From assembly GCF_002115725.1 (NCBI RefSeq), contig NZ_JFKD01000001.1, forward strand, positions 248,001-312,000: a stretch of 64,000 nucleotides of DNA, given 5' to 3'. The notes beneath the pieces were generated by a model. The model had not been told where the DNA came from and searched no databases. It saw only the letters and a program-made list of their open reading frames with translations. The position numbers and the translations under genes were made by a program. Shown piece after piece: positions 8,774 through 17,167 of the stretch. This stretch comes from Marivita cryptomonadis (GTDB lineage: Bacteria; Pseudomonadota; Alphaproteobacteria; Rhodobacterales; Rhodobacteraceae). The number at the start of each line of letters is the position of its first letter. Position 1 is the stretch's first letter.

Positions 8774-9607
8774 ATGACCACGTCTTATTACGCGCCCAAG
8801 GGCGGGCATCCCGGGCAGGATCAGCTTTTGACGGATCGCGCCATGTTCACCGAGGCCTATGCGGTGATCCCCAAAGGCACGATGCGGGACATCACCACGA
8901 GCTTTCTGCCGTTCTGGGACAACACCCGCCTTTGGGTGATCGCGCGTCCGATGACCGGCTTTGCCGAGACCTTTTCGCATTACATCATGGAGGTTGGCCC
9001 CGGTGGCGGGTCAGATCGCGCCGAGACCGATCCAGAGGCCGAAGGTGTGTTGTTCGTGGTCGAAGGGTCCATGAGCCTGACCGTGGGTGGTAAAACACAT
9101 GAGATGATGCCCGGCGGTTACGCATTCCTGCCGCCTCAATCGGGTTGGACGCTGCGCAACACCGGGACAGAGCCGGTGCGCTTTCACTGGCTGCGCAAGG
9201 CGTATCAAGCGGTTGAAGGACTCGACCATCCCGAAGTGATCGTGAAGAACGAAGCAGATGTTGCCCCATCCCCGATGCCGGGTACGGATGGAAAGTGGGC
9301 AACAACCCGTTTTGTCGATCCGAGTGACCTGCGCCACGATATGCATGTTACCATTGTGACGCTTGAACCCGGCGCGGTGATCCCGTTTGCAGAAACCCAT
9401 GTGATGGAACACGGGCTCTATGTGCTCGAAGGCAAGGCGGTCTACCGGCTCAATCAGGATTGGGTCGAGGTCGAGGCTGGGGACTACATGTGGCTGCGCG
9501 CGTTCTGCCCGCAAGCGTGTTACGCAGGTGGACCGGGGCGGTTCCGGTATCTGCTTTACAAGGATGTAAACCGGCACATGCCGTTGCGCTTGGGCGCAGG
9601 ACGGTAA
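8774..9607 (+). CDS. allE: (S)-ureidoglycine aminohydrolase (two-cupin)
   Basis: This enzyme removes ammonia from (S)-ureidoglycine, giving (S)-ureidoglycolate in allantoate breakdown. The 277-aa product is a bicupin: the first cupin carries G-P-G-G-G-S-D and G-V-L-F-V-V-E-G-S-M, the second has E-P-G-A-V-I-P and E-T-H-V-M-E-H-G-L-Y-V-L-E-G with its metal-binding E/H residues. The frame extends 43 codons upstream, but the start beginning M-T-T-S-Y-Y-A-P-K-G-G-H is the one conserved in the family. It is the first recognisable member of the ureide region and sits immediately upstream of the bhc genes, from which a terminator and a new promoter separate it. Confidence 0.88.
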   Translation: MTTSYYAPKGGHPGQDQLLTDRAMFTEAYAVIPKGTMRDITTSFLPFWDNTRLWVIARPMTGFAETFSHYIMEVGPGGGSDRAETDPEAEGVLFVVEGSMSLTVGGKTHEMMPGGYAFLPPQSGWTLRNTGTEPVRFHWLRKAYQAVEGLDHPEVIVKNEADVAPSPMPGTDGKWATTRFVDPSDLRHDMHVTIVTLEPGAVIPFAETHVMEHGLYVLEGKAVYRLNQDWVEVEAGDYMWLRAFCPQACYAGGPGRFRYLLYKDVNRHMPLRLGAGR

Positions 9608-9636
9608 AGGCCTTCCGATTCTGTTTGAAATGGATG

Positions 9637-9672
9637 AAAAGCGCATCTTTTTGGAGGTGCGCTTTTGTTTTT
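9637..9672 (+). terminator. Rho-independent terminator after the ureidoglycine aminohydrolase gene
   Basis: The arms AAAAGCGCA (9637-9645) and TGCGCTTTT (9658-9666) form a stem that flows into GTTTTT. It lies 30 bp after the stop codon and separates the ureidoglycine gene from the bhc promoter, so the two units are transcribed separately unless readthrough occurs. Confidence 0.82.
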
Positions 9673-9682
9673 CGAAAAATCA

Positions 9683-9760
9683 TTTCATAAGATGAAAAAA
9701 TTAATGCACTGATATCGCTTATTTTTCCACTTCCTCCAAAAATGAAAAATAATTTCGAAA
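9683..9760 (+). promoter_or_regulatory. AT-rich operator-like region upstream of bhcA
   Basis: In this GC-rich genome the 100 bp before the bhc promoter is strikingly AT-rich and contains inverted repeats. TTTCATAAGATGAAA (9683-9697) is a 6-3-6 palindrome. A second stretch at 9742-9760 has GAAA-N5-TTTC arms overlapping TTTCGAAA. The second resembles the general shape of IclR-family operators (GGAAAT/ATTTCC type). The known regulator of bhc genes in Paracoccus, BhcR, is an IclR-family protein, but no such gene lies nearby, so the binding protein is an inference. Confidence 0.45.
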
Positions 9761-9763
9761 AAA

Positions 9764-9792
9764 TTGAATGCGGGGGCTGGATCGCGTAGGAT
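9764..9792 (+). promoter_or_regulatory. Candidate sigma-70 promoter of bhcABCD
   Basis: A -35-like TTGAAT (9764-9769) and a -10-like TAGGAT (9787-9792) are spaced by exactly 17 bp and sit 24 bp before the bhcA start codon, just downstream of the AT-rich operator-like region. The ribosome site GGAGGAG (9803-9809) follows. This is the best promoter candidate for the bhc operon. Confidence 0.5.
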
Positions 9793-9816
9793 ACGTTCAA
9801 TTGGAGGAGATACACC

Positions 9817-11010
9817 ATGAGTTTCCAGAACCCTGTTTTCATTCCCGGTCCGACGAACATCCCTGAATCGCTTCGCAAAGCGTGCGATATGCCGACCATC
9901 GACCATCGGTCGCCGCTGTTTGGACAAATCCTGCACCCTGCCCGCAAGGCGGTTCAGCAAATCCTGAAAAGCACCAGCGCTGAGGTGTTCATTTTCCCGG
10001 CGTCCGGTACGGGCGGATGGGAGACCGCGCTGACCAACACGCTTAGTGCGGGTGACACCGTTCTGGTGGCGCGCAATGGAATGTTCTCGCATCGCTGGAT
10101 CGACATGTGCGAACGCTTTGGCCTTGATGTGATCATCGTAGATGTGGCGTGGGGCAAGGGTATCCCCGCTGACCGCTTTGAAGAGATCCTTAGCAAAGAC
10201 ACGTCGCACCGGATCAAAGCGGTTCTGGCCACACACAACGAGACCGCGACAGGCGTTAAGTCCGACATCAGCGCGGTTCGCAAGGCTATGGATGCCGCCA
10301 CACACCCGGCGCTTCTGATGGTGGACGGCGTATCTTCGATCGCGTCGATGGATTTCCGGTTTGACGACTGGGGCGTCGATGTTGCCGTGACGGGTTCGCA
10401 AAAGGGCTTCATGCTGCCTGCGGGTCTGGCCATCGTCGGGTTCAGCCAAAAGGCAATGGAGGCAACCAAGACAGCTGGTCTGTTCCGCACGTTCTTCGAC
10501 GTGAACGACATGATGAAAGGCTATGCCAACAACGCGTATCCGTACACGCCCGCCGTTGGTCTGATGAACGGTCTCAACGAAGCCTGCCGCATGTTGCAAG
10601 CCGAAGGGTTGGAAAACGTGTTCGCCCGCCACACGCGCATGGCCGAAGGCGTGCGTGCAGCGGTGGACGCTTGGGGCCTAAAGCTGTGTGCGGAAACGCC
10701 GGATCTGTATTCCGATACCGTGTCGGCCATTCGCACCCCCGAAGGCTTTAACGCGACAGATATCGTGACCCATGCGGCCAGCGCCTATGGCGTTGCATTT
10801 GGTGTGGGTCTGGGTGAGGTCGCTGGCAAGGTGTTCCGCATCGGCCATCTTGGCAGCCTCACGGACGTGATGGCCCTGTCGGGGATTGCTACTGCCGAGA
10901 TGTGCATGGTGGACCTTGGGCTTGATATCAAGCTCGGGTCAGGGGTTGCCGCCGCTCAGGAATACTATCGGCATGGTTCCAAGATTGCAGCGAAGGTGGC
11001 CGCAGAATGA
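9817..11010 (+). CDS. bhcA: L-aspartate:glyoxylate aminotransferase, beta-hydroxyaspartate cycle
   Basis: A class V PLP aminotransferase of 397 aa in the AGXT/serine-glyoxylate aminotransferase family. It begins with the family signature F-I-P-G-P-T-N-I-P and M-P-T-I-D-H-R-S-P; the PLP lysine is in A-V-T-G-S-Q-K-G-F. In the beta-hydroxyaspartate cycle this enzyme aminates glyoxylate to glycine using aspartate. The assignment to BhcA rather than serine-glyoxylate or ureidoglycine-glyoxylate aminotransferase rests on the three genes that follow (bhcB, bhcC, bhcD in order) and on close agreement with my recollection of the Paracoccus protein. It overlaps bhcB by 4 bp (ATGA), so the two are translationally coupled. 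A strong GGAGGAG site precedes the ATG. Confidence 0.9.
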   Translation: MSFQNPVFIPGPTNIPESLRKACDMPTIDHRSPLFGQILHPARKAVQQILKSTSAEVFIFPASGTGGWETALTNTLSAGDTVLVARNGMFSHRWIDMCERFGLDVIIVDVAWGKGIPADRFEEILSKDTSHRIKAVLATHNETATGVKSDISAVRKAMDAATHPALLMVDGVSSIASMDFRFDDWGVDVAVTGSQKGFMLPAGLAIVGFSQKAMEATKTAGLFRTFFDVNDMMKGYANNAYPYTPAVGLMNGLNEACRMLQAEGLENVFARHTRMAEGVRAAVDAWGLKLCAETPDLYSDTVSAIRTPEGFNATDIVTHAASAYGVAFGVGLGEVAGKVFRIGHLGSLTDVMALSGIATAEMCMVDLGLDIKLGSGVAAAQEYYRHGSKIAAKVAAE

Positions 11011-11975
11011 AAGACCTGGCTATGACTATCCCGACCTACGACGATATGCTGGCAGCGCATGAGCGCATCAAGCCGCATATCCGCCGCACGCCGGTCATGC
11101 AGTCTGATTACCTAAACGAATTGACCGGCGCACAGTTGTTCTTCAAGTGCGAGAACTTTCAGGAGCCGGGTGCCTTCAAGGTGCGTGGTGGATCGAATGC
11201 AGTGTTTGGCCTGACCGATGAACAGGCGAAAAAGGGCGTCTGTACCCATTCGTCCGGCAACCACGCTTTGTGCCTGTCCTATGCTGCCGGACGTCGCGGT
11301 ATCCCGTGCAACGTGGTCATGCCGCGTACCGCACCGGAGGCCAAAAAGGACGCGGTGCGCCGTTATGGCGGTACGATCACCGAATGCGAGCCATCGACCA
11401 CTTCGCGTGAGGCTGTGTTTGCCGAAGTTCAAGCGCGCACCGGTGGTGAGTTTGTGCACCCCTACAACGACCCGCGCGTCATTGCCGGGCAAGGCACGTG
11501 TTCCAAGGAATTCATGGAGCAGACCGACGGTCTCGACATGATGGTGGCACCCATCGGGGGCGGGGGGATGATCTCGGGCACGTGTCTGACGCTGTCGACA
11601 CTGGCGCCCGAGGTCAACATCATTGCTGCCGAGCCGGAACAGGCCGACGATGCCTATCGAAGCTTCAAGGCGGGACATATCATCGCCGATGACGCGCCCG
11701 AAACGATTGCTGACGGACTCAAGGTGCCGCTCAAGGATCTGACCTGGCATTTCGTGTCGAACCATGTGTCCGACATCATGACTGCGTCAGAGCAAGAGAT
11801 CATCGACGCGATGAAGATCACGTGGAAGTACCTGCGCATCGTGATGGAGCCGTCCTGCGCCGTCCCGCTGGCCGTGATCCTCAAGAACAAAGAAGCTTTC
11901 GCCGGAAAGCGCGTCGGTGTCATCGTCACTGGTGGCAATGTTGACCTTGATAAACTGCCGTGGATGATGAGTTAA
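11007..11975 (+). CDS. bhcB: beta-hydroxyaspartate dehydratase, beta-hydroxyaspartate cycle
   Basis: A 322-aa fold-type II PLP lyase of the serine/threonine dehydratase family. The PLP lysine lies in G-A-F-K-V-R-G, the substrate loop is S-S-G-N-H, and the phosphate-binding glycine loop is G-G-G-G-M-I-S-G. Its role in the cycle is to dehydrate (2R,3S)-beta-hydroxyaspartate to iminosuccinate. On sequence alone it could be called a threonine ammonia-lyase; operon position between bhcA and bhcC decides the call. Its ATG overlaps the bhcA stop. A second in-frame ATG six codons downstream (M-T-I-P-T-Y-D-D-M) is an alternative start. Confidence 0.9.
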   Translation: MKDLAMTIPTYDDMLAAHERIKPHIRRTPVMQSDYLNELTGAQLFFKCENFQEPGAFKVRGGSNAVFGLTDEQAKKGVCTHSSGNHALCLSYAAGRRGIPCNVVMPRTAPEAKKDAVRRYGGTITECEPSTTSREAVFAEVQARTGGEFVHPYNDPRVIAGQGTCSKEFMEQTDGLDMMVAPIGGGGMISGTCLTLSTLAPEVNIIAAEPEQADDAYRSFKAGHIIADDAPETIADGLKVPLKDLTWHFVSNHVSDIMTASEQEIIDAMKITWKYLRIVMEPSCAVPLAVILKNKEAFAGKRVGVIVTGGNVDLDKLPWMMS

Positions 11976-11996
11976 ACGCTCTTTCCTCCATGCTGT

Positions 11997-12012
11997 GTTT
12001 CCTATAGGAAAC
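11997..12012 (+). promoter_or_regulatory. Perfect 16-bp palindrome between bhcB and bhcC
   Basis: GTTTCCTATAGGAAAC is a perfect palindrome in the 106-bp gap between bhcB and bhcC. It has the TTTCC...GGAAA half-site geometry often bound by IclR-type or related dimeric regulators. It may be an internal operator controlling bhcCD separately from bhcAB; too short a stem for a terminator. Confidence 0.45.
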
Positions 12013-12081
12013 TTCTAAGATTATACGACACATGCCGCTTCCACGCGATGACCGGGTACGGCTTAAAATCGGAGAGACGCA

Positions 12082-13245
12082 ATGAAAGACATGAGCATTC
12101 TGGACGACTTTGAAGTCGGTTTCGATATTCCTGCCAAGCCGGGTATGGCTGAGTCGGAGGTGCAGACGCCTTGCCTCGTGCTCGACCTTGACGCGCTTGA
12201 GCGCAACATCAAGAAGATGGGTGACTACGCCAAGGCGCACGGTATGCGTCACCGCGTGCACGGCAAGATGCACAAGTCGGTGGACGTTGCATTGCTTCAG
12301 GTCGAACTGGGCGGCGCTTGTGGTGTTTGCTGTCAGAAGGTGTCCGAGGCTGAAGTGTTTGCGCGCGGCGGCATCAAAGACGTGCTGGTGTCGAACCAAG
12401 TGCGTGATCCGGCCAAAATCGACCGGCTGGCCCGTATGCCCAAGCTGGGCGCGCGGACGATTTGCTGTGTGGACGATCTGGCAAACGTCGCCGATCTGTC
12501 GGCAGCGGCGGTCAAGCATGGCACCCAAATCGAATGTCTGGTCGAAATCGACTGCGGTGCGGGCCGTTGCGGTGTGACGACCACGCCCGCGGTTGTCGAA
12601 ATTGCCAAGGCGATCGATGCGGCAGAGGGTCTGAAATTCGCTGGTATCCAAGCCTATCAGGGCGCGATGCAGCACATGGACTCGTATGAAGAGCGTAAAG
12701 CCAAGATCGCGATTGCTGTGGCGCAGGTGAAAGATGCTGTCGACACGCTTAAGGCGGACGGCATCGAGTGTGACATCGTTGGCGGCGGCGGCACCGGGTC
12801 GTACTACTTCGAATCCAACTCGGGCGTGTATAACGAACTTCAGTGCGGATCCTACGCGTTCATGGACGCGGATTATGGCCGCATCCTCGACAAAGACGGC
12901 AAGCGTATCGACCAGGGCGAGTGGGAGAACGCGCTGTTCATCCTGACCTCGGTGATGAGCCATGCGAAGGCGGATAAGGCTATCGTGGATGCGGGTCTCA
13001 AGGCGCAGTCGGTTGATTCAGGCCTGCCGGTGATCTTTGGCCGTGACGATGTTCAGTATGTCAAATGCTCGGACGAGCATGGCGTCGTGATGGACACGGA
13101 TGGTGTGCTGAAGGTCAATGACAAGCTCAAGCTGGTGCCGGGCCATTGTGACCCGACCTGCAACGTGCACGACTGGTATGTCGGTGTGCGCAACGGGGTT
13201 GTGGAAACAGTCTGGCCGGTTTCAGCCCGCGGTCGCGCGTATTGA
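12082..13245 (+). CDS. bhcC: beta-hydroxyaspartate aldolase, beta-hydroxyaspartate cycle
   Basis: A 387-aa fold-type III PLP enzyme of the DSD1/D-threonine aldolase family: an N-terminal alanine-racemase barrel with the PLP lysine in H-G-K-M-H-K-S, and a C-terminal beta domain ending in a metal site P-G-H-C-D-P-T. In the cycle it condenses glycine and glyoxylate to beta-hydroxyaspartate, the carbon-carbon bond-forming step that avoids CO2 loss. Separate bhcC homologs elsewhere are annotated as D-threonine aldolase; the flanking bhcB and bhcD fix the role here. The ribosome site GGAGAG is close to the ATG. Confidence 0.92.
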   Translation: MKDMSILDDFEVGFDIPAKPGMAESEVQTPCLVLDLDALERNIKKMGDYAKAHGMRHRVHGKMHKSVDVALLQVELGGACGVCCQKVSEAEVFARGGIKDVLVSNQVRDPAKIDRLARMPKLGARTICCVDDLANVADLSAAAVKHGTQIECLVEIDCGAGRCGVTTTPAVVEIAKAIDAAEGLKFAGIQAYQGAMQHMDSYEERKAKIAIAVAQVKDAVDTLKADGIECDIVGGGGTGSYYFESNSGVYNELQCGSYAFMDADYGRILDKDGKRIDQGEWENALFILTSVMSHAKADKAIVDAGLKAQSVDSGLPVIFGRDDVQYVKCSDEHGVVMDTDGVLKVNDKLKLVPGHCDPTCNVHDWYVGVRNGVVETVWPVSARGRAY

Positions 13246-13253
13246 TCTGGTTT

Positions 13254-13331
13254 CGGATCGGGCATGCCCGATCCGACTGGTTGGGGGTTCCACCCCCAAA
13301 CCCCCGGCATATTTTTGAAAAGAAGAAGACA
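13254..13331 (+). repeat. Structured intergenic element between bhcC and bhcD
   Basis: The 136-bp gap between bhcC and bhcD begins with a perfect 22-bp palindrome (13254-13275, half-site CGGATCGGGCA), then a hairpin TTGGGGG-loop-CCCCCAA (13281-13299), then a run of C and the stretch ATTTTTGAAAAGAAGAAG. From general familiarity, this tail after G/C-rich hairpins recurs in intergenic regions of Rhodobacterales genomes. The hairpins could attenuate bhcD or protect the bhcABC mRNA. Confidence 0.55.
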
Positions 13332-13381
13332 GGACGGTGCGCAGTGTGGACTGTCGCACCGTTTTTCATGAGGGAGAGACC

Positions 13382-14347
13382 ATGTATATCGTTCCAGAAG
13401 CCTTGATCGCTGATCTGGTGTCACGCGAAGCCTCTTTCGAGGCGGTGGAGCAGGTGTTCGCCGCGATGGCGGCCAAGGATGCCTATAACTTTCCGGTGGT
13501 GCGCGAGGCGATTGGGCATGAAGATGCTTTGTACGGCTTTAAAGGCGGGTTCGACCGGGTTGGCGGATCGCTGGGCCTTAAGGCTGGAGGGTACTGGCCG
13601 CACAATCTTGAGAAACGCGGGCTGATCAACCACCAGTCAACGGTGTTTTTGTTCGATCCGGATACGGGCAAGGTTCATGCGATGGTTGGCGGTAACCTTT
13701 TGACGGCGTTGCGGACGGCGGCGGCGTCTTCGGTGTCGATCAAGCATCTGGCGCGGGCGGATGCCAAGGTGATGGGCATGGTCGGCGCGGGCCATCAGGC
13801 GACGTTCCAGTTGCGCGCGGCATTGGAGCAGCGGTCGTTCGAAAAGGTGATTGGTTGGAACTACCACCCCGAGATGCTGCCGAATATCGAGAAGGTCGCG
13901 AATGAGGCCGGTGTGCCGTTCGAAGCTGTTGATCTGCCCGGGATGCAAGAGGCGGATGTGATTATCTCGATCACCTCGGCGTTCTCTCCTTCGTTGATGG
14001 CCGATCATGTGAGTGCTGGCACGCATATCGCCTGCATGGGCACCGATACCAAAGGCAAGCAAGAGGTCGAGGCAGCGCTTTTGGCAAAGGCCAAGGTGTT
14101 CACGGATGAAGTGGCGCAGTCGATTTCCATCGGCGAGGCACAGCATGCGGTGGCAGCTGGGCTGATTGCACAGAGCGATGTGATCGAGATTGGTGCCGTG
14201 ATCAACGGCACCCATGAGGGGCGGACGTCGGACGCGGACATCACTCTGTTTGATGGCACAGGTGTCGGGCTTCAGGACTTGGCGGTTGCGTCCAAGGTTG
14301 TCGAGCTGGCGATTGAGCGGGGCGTGGCGATCGAGGTGGATTTCTGA
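13382..14347 (+). CDS. bhcD: Iminosuccinate reductase, beta-hydroxyaspartate cycle
   Basis: A 321-aa member of the ornithine cyclodeaminase/mu-crystallin family with a Rossmann loop M-V-G-A-G-H-Q-A. In the cycle it reduces iminosuccinate to L-aspartate, regenerating the amino donor used by BhcA. The frame is open 15 codons upstream, but an excellent AGGGAGAG site directly precedes the ATG of M-Y-I-V-P-E, chosen as the start. Order bhcA-bhcB-bhcC-bhcD matches the operon described in Paracoccus denitrificans. The gene ends 4 bp from the convergent arsenite transporter gene. Confidence 0.9.
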   Translation: MYIVPEALIADLVSREASFEAVEQVFAAMAAKDAYNFPVVREAIGHEDALYGFKGGFDRVGGSLGLKAGGYWPHNLEKRGLINHQSTVFLFDPDTGKVHAMVGGNLLTALRTAAASSVSIKHLARADAKVMGMVGAGHQATFQLRAALEQRSFEKVIGWNYHPEMLPNIEKVANEAGVPFEAVDLPGMQEADVIISITSAFSPSLMADHVSAGTHIACMGTDTKGKQEVEAALLAKAKVFTDEVAQSISIGEAQHAVAAGLIAQSDVIEIGAVINGTHEGRTSDADITLFDGTGVGLQDLAVASKVVELAIERGVAIEVDF

Positions 14348-14351
14348 TCCG

Positions 14352-15407
14352 CTAGCCTTTGGGGAACCAGTGTCGCGTTCGGTTGGCGAACGCGACAAGG
14401 GACAGCATCACGGGGACTTCGACCAGCACACCGACCACCGTGGCAAGTGCTGCGCCAGAGTTCAGTCCAAAGAGACTGATTGCGACCGCGACGGCGAGTT
14501 CGAAGAAATTCGATGTGCCGATCAGAGCGCAGGGCGCGGCAACGTTGAACGGAACCCGCCATAGTCGCGCCGCGAAGTAGGCGACGAAAAAGATACCGTA
14601 TGACTGGATCAGAAGCGGCACCGCGATCAGTGCAATGATCAAGGGACGGTCAAGGATCACTTCACCCTGAAACCCGAACAGCAGCACGACCGTTGCAAGC
14701 AGGCCGAAGATGGAGAAGGGCTGGACCCGGGATTTGAATGCGTCGATTGCAGGCTCATCGCCTCTGGCAAGAAGCCTGCGACGAGTGATGTAGCCCGCAA
14801 TCAGGGGCAGGACGACATACAGACCAACAGAGAGAAGAAGCGTGTCCCAAGGGACGGTGATGTCGGTCACGCCAAGCAGGATCGCAACGATGGGTGCGAA
14901 AGCGAACACCATAATCACGTCGTTCACGCTGACCTGAACCAAGGTATATGTCGGGTCGCCTTTGGTGAGGTGTGACCAGACAAAAACCATTGCTGTACAA
15001 GGCGCCGCCCCCAGCAGGATGACCCCGGCGAGATAGGCCTGTGCATCATCGGGTGGGATCAGATCGGCAAAAATGACTTCAAAGAAAAGTACGCCTAGGG
15101 CGGCCATCGTGAAGGGTTTGATCAGCCAATTCACAATAACTGTGATGACGAGGCCTTTGGGCTTGTCACCAACATGCTTGAGCGAACCGAAGTCCACGCC
15201 CACCATCATTGGATACACCATCGCCCAGATCAGAACCGCGACCGGCAGATTGACTTTGGCGACTTCTAGTGACGCCAATGCCCCAAAGAGACTGGGCACG
15301 AGGTTTCCAAGTATAAGTCCTGCGCCGATGGCCAGAGCGACCCAGAGCGACAGCCAGCGCTCGAACGTTCCGAGACCTGCATTTGTGGCTTTGGAAGTAT
15401 CGGTCAT
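14352..15407 (-). CDS. ACR3-family arsenite efflux transporter
   Basis: A 351-aa integral membrane protein with about ten hydrophobic segments. The Acr3 signature is clear: [10 protein letters not shown] near the second helix and the conserved cysteine in [12 protein letters not shown], needed for As(III) transport. It exports arsenite (and perhaps antimonite) using the proton gradient. The start at M-T-D-T-S-K is preferred over an earlier one 12 codons upstream because AAGGA lies 8 nt before it. Usual partners (arsR, arsC, arsH) are absent, so this is an orphan gene wedged convergently between bhcD and the permease gene. Confidence 0.9.
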   Translation of the reverse strand: MTDTSKATNAGLGTFERWLSLWVALAIGAGLILGNLVPSLFGALASLEVAKVNLPVAVLIWAMVYPMMVGVDFGSLKHVGDKPKGLVITVIVNWLIKPFTMAALGVLFFEVIFADLIPPDDAQAYLAGVILLGAAPCTAMVFVWSHLTKGDPTYTLVQVSVNDVIMVFAFAPIVAILLGVTDITVPWDTLLLSVGLYVVLPLIAGYITRRRLLARGDEPAIDAFKSRVQPFSIFGLLATVVLLFGFQGEVILDRPLIIALIAVPLLIQSYGIFFVAYFAARLWRVPFNVAAPCALIGTSNFFELAVAVAISLFGLNSGAALATVVGVLVEVPVMLSLVAFANRTRHWFPKG

Positions 15408-15556
15408 GCGTCGTGTCCTTGCAGCACTTGCGATTGATCGCACGCGCCGCTGTTCGAAAGCCCGTCAGTCCGGCCGCGCTGCACCCTGTTCAACGATCAG
15501 CGATATCTTCGCGTTGTGGAAGGCGCAACTTTTGATCTTTGGGTTCTGCAAATGAA

Positions 15557-15586
15557 AAACCCCCGATATGGATATCGGGGGCTTTC
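15557..15586 (-). terminator. Rho-independent terminator after the NCS2 permease gene
   Basis: Arms AGCCCCCGATAT and ATATCGGGGG form a stem read on the minus strand, followed by TTTTTCAT. It lies about 22 bp beyond the permease stop codon and prevents readthrough into the upstream region of the arsenite transporter. Confidence 0.85.
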
Positions 15587-15607
15587 TGATTATGGACTAT
15601 GGAGCAG

Positions 15608-17023
15608 TTATTCTCCGGGCATGGACCCTTTCCCATGGCCAGCCATGCCGCCCGAGACTTCCTCGGTTGCCTCACCGGCCAGTTCTTCGGGCAGAACAAG
15701 GTTCAGCACGATGGCGATCAACGCGGCGGGCAGGATGCCGGAGGTGGCGAGCACTTTGAGCGTCTGTGGCAGGTACTGGAGTGCGTCGGGTTCAAGTTGC
15801 AGGCCAAGGCCCAGCGACAGGGCAATGGCGAAGATCACCATGTTGCGGCGGTTCCAGTTCACGTCGGACAGCATCGAAATGCCCGCTGCGACAACCATAC
15901 CGAACATGACGATTACACCGCCGCCGAGCACTTCGATCGGCACCGACGAGATCACTGCGCCGACCTTGGGGATCAGACCGCAGAGGATCAGGAAGATCGC
16001 ACCGATGGTGACCACACCCCTGCTCATCACGCCGGTCATGGCGATGAGGCCGACGTTTTGGCTGAAGGAGGTGTTGGGTAGTGCACCGAAGAGGCCGGAA
16101 ATCGCTGTACCCAGACCATCTGCATAGGTCGCGCCCTGGATTTCCTTGTCGGTCGCTTCGCGACCTGCGCCGCCTTTGGTGATACCGGAGACGTCGCCAA
16201 CGGTTTCGACCGCAGATACAAAGGACATCAGGCAGAAGCCGAGGATCGCCGCGAAGGAGAATTCCAACCCGAAATGCAGCGGGTTCGGCAAGGCAAAGCT
16301 GGCCGCACGGCCCACATTGCCAAGGTTCACCTGACCCAGTGCGAAGGCCACCGCATAGCCGACCAAGAGACCGACCAAAACGGCTGAGACTGAAAGCATG
16401 CCACGGGTGAAGAACTTAAGACCCAGTGTGACGATGATCACCGTGCCTGCCATCGTCCAGTTCAAGAGCGAGCCGTATTCCTCGGTCCCGATGGCGGGAA
16501 CGCCGCCTGCCGCGTATTGGACGCCGACCTTGACCAGTGCGAGACCGATCATCGTAACGACAAGGCCCGTCACCAGTGGTGGCAGGGCAAAGCGCAGTTT
16601 GCCGATGAACAGGCCAAGGAACGCGTGGAAGAGACCACCAACAAGGATACCGCCCATCAGAACGGCGATGGCATCAACACCCTTGCCCGCGACCAGCGGG
16701 ATCATGATCGGGATGAAGGCAAAGCTGGTGCCCTGCACGATGGGCAGGCGCGCACCGACCGGGCCTATGCCGATCGTCTGGAACAGTGTGGCGATGCCTG
16801 CAAAGAACATCGACATCTGGATCATGTAGATCATCTGCGGGAAGTCGGGGCTGTTCGAGCCAAAGCCGAAGCCTGCCGCGCCGCAGACGATGATCGCGGG
16901 GGTGACGTTGGACACGAACATCGCCAGAACGTGCTGGATGCCAAGAGGCACCGCCTTGGCGATGGGGGGTGTGTAATTCGGATCGCGGAGCTGCTCCGGC
17001 GTGCCGATAGATGCGTCTGACAT
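15608..17023 (-). CDS. NCS2-family xanthine/urate-type permease
   Basis: A 471-aa, roughly 12- to 14-helix nucleobase:cation symporter-2 protein. The signature region S-F-S-Q-N-V-G-L-I-A-M-T-G-V-x-S-R is of the xanthine/urate subfamily (QNxG rather than the NNxG of uracil carriers). It would import xanthine or urate for the purine-degradation enzymes encoded just upstream on the same strand and downstream. GGGAGAAGGA lies before the ATG. A terminator follows. Neighbouring ureidoglycolate lyase and allantoinase genes support a purine substrate; the exact base is not determined. Confidence 0.88.
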   Translation of the reverse strand: MSDASIGTPEQLRDPNYTPPIAKAVPLGIQHVLAMFVSNVTPAIIVCGAAGFGFGSNSPDFPQMIYMIQMSMFFAGIATLFQTIGIGPVGARLPIVQGTSFAFIPIMIPLVAGKGVDAIAVLMGGILVGGLFHAFLGLFIGKLRFALPPLVTGLVVTMIGLALVKVGVQYAAGGVPAIGTEEYGSLLNWTMAGTVIIVTLGLKFFTRGMLSVSAVLVGLLVGYAVAFALGQVNLGNVGRAASFALPNPLHFGLEFSFAAILGFCLMSFVSAVETVGDVSGITKGGAGREATDKEIQGATYADGLGTAISGLFGALPNTSFSQNVGLIAMTGVMSRGVVTIGAIFLILCGLIPKVGAVISSVPIEVLGGGVIVMFGMVVAAGISMLSDVNWNRRNMVIFAIALSLGLGLQLEPDALQYLPQTLKVLATSGILPAALIAIVLNLVLPEELAGEATEEVSGGMAGHGKGSMPGE

Positions 17024-17074
17024 GGTTCCTTCTCCCTCGTAACCATTTGTTTATTGCCGGGGGCTCCTCCTCTG

Positions 17075-17086
17075 AACCGTCCGGTT
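17075..17086 (-). promoter_or_regulatory. Operator-like inverted repeat upstream of the permease gene
   Basis: AACCG-TC-CGGTT, an inverted repeat with 5-bp arms, lies 52 bp before the permease start codon. Shape and position suit a TetR-type or GntR-type repressor, but no cognate regulator is obvious. Weak evidence. Confidence 0.3.
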
Positions 17087-17167
17087 AGTTTTGGTTCTTC
17101 ACGACTTTTCCAAGTGCGTTGAACCAAGCTCTTTTGTGACGTCGCGCTCTCATCAATCCGGAAGATG

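Noticed and set aside
9817..11010. Ureidoglycine-glyoxylate aminotransferase (PucG) instead of BhcA
   Set aside because: Plausible because a ureidoglycine enzyme is adjacent, but bhcB, bhcC and bhcD follow in order with ATGA coupling and the sequence agrees with BhcA.
11007..13245. Threonine dehydratase and D-threonine aldolase as literal calls
   Set aside because: These are the generic family names of BhcB and BhcC; the four-gene order gives the more specific role.
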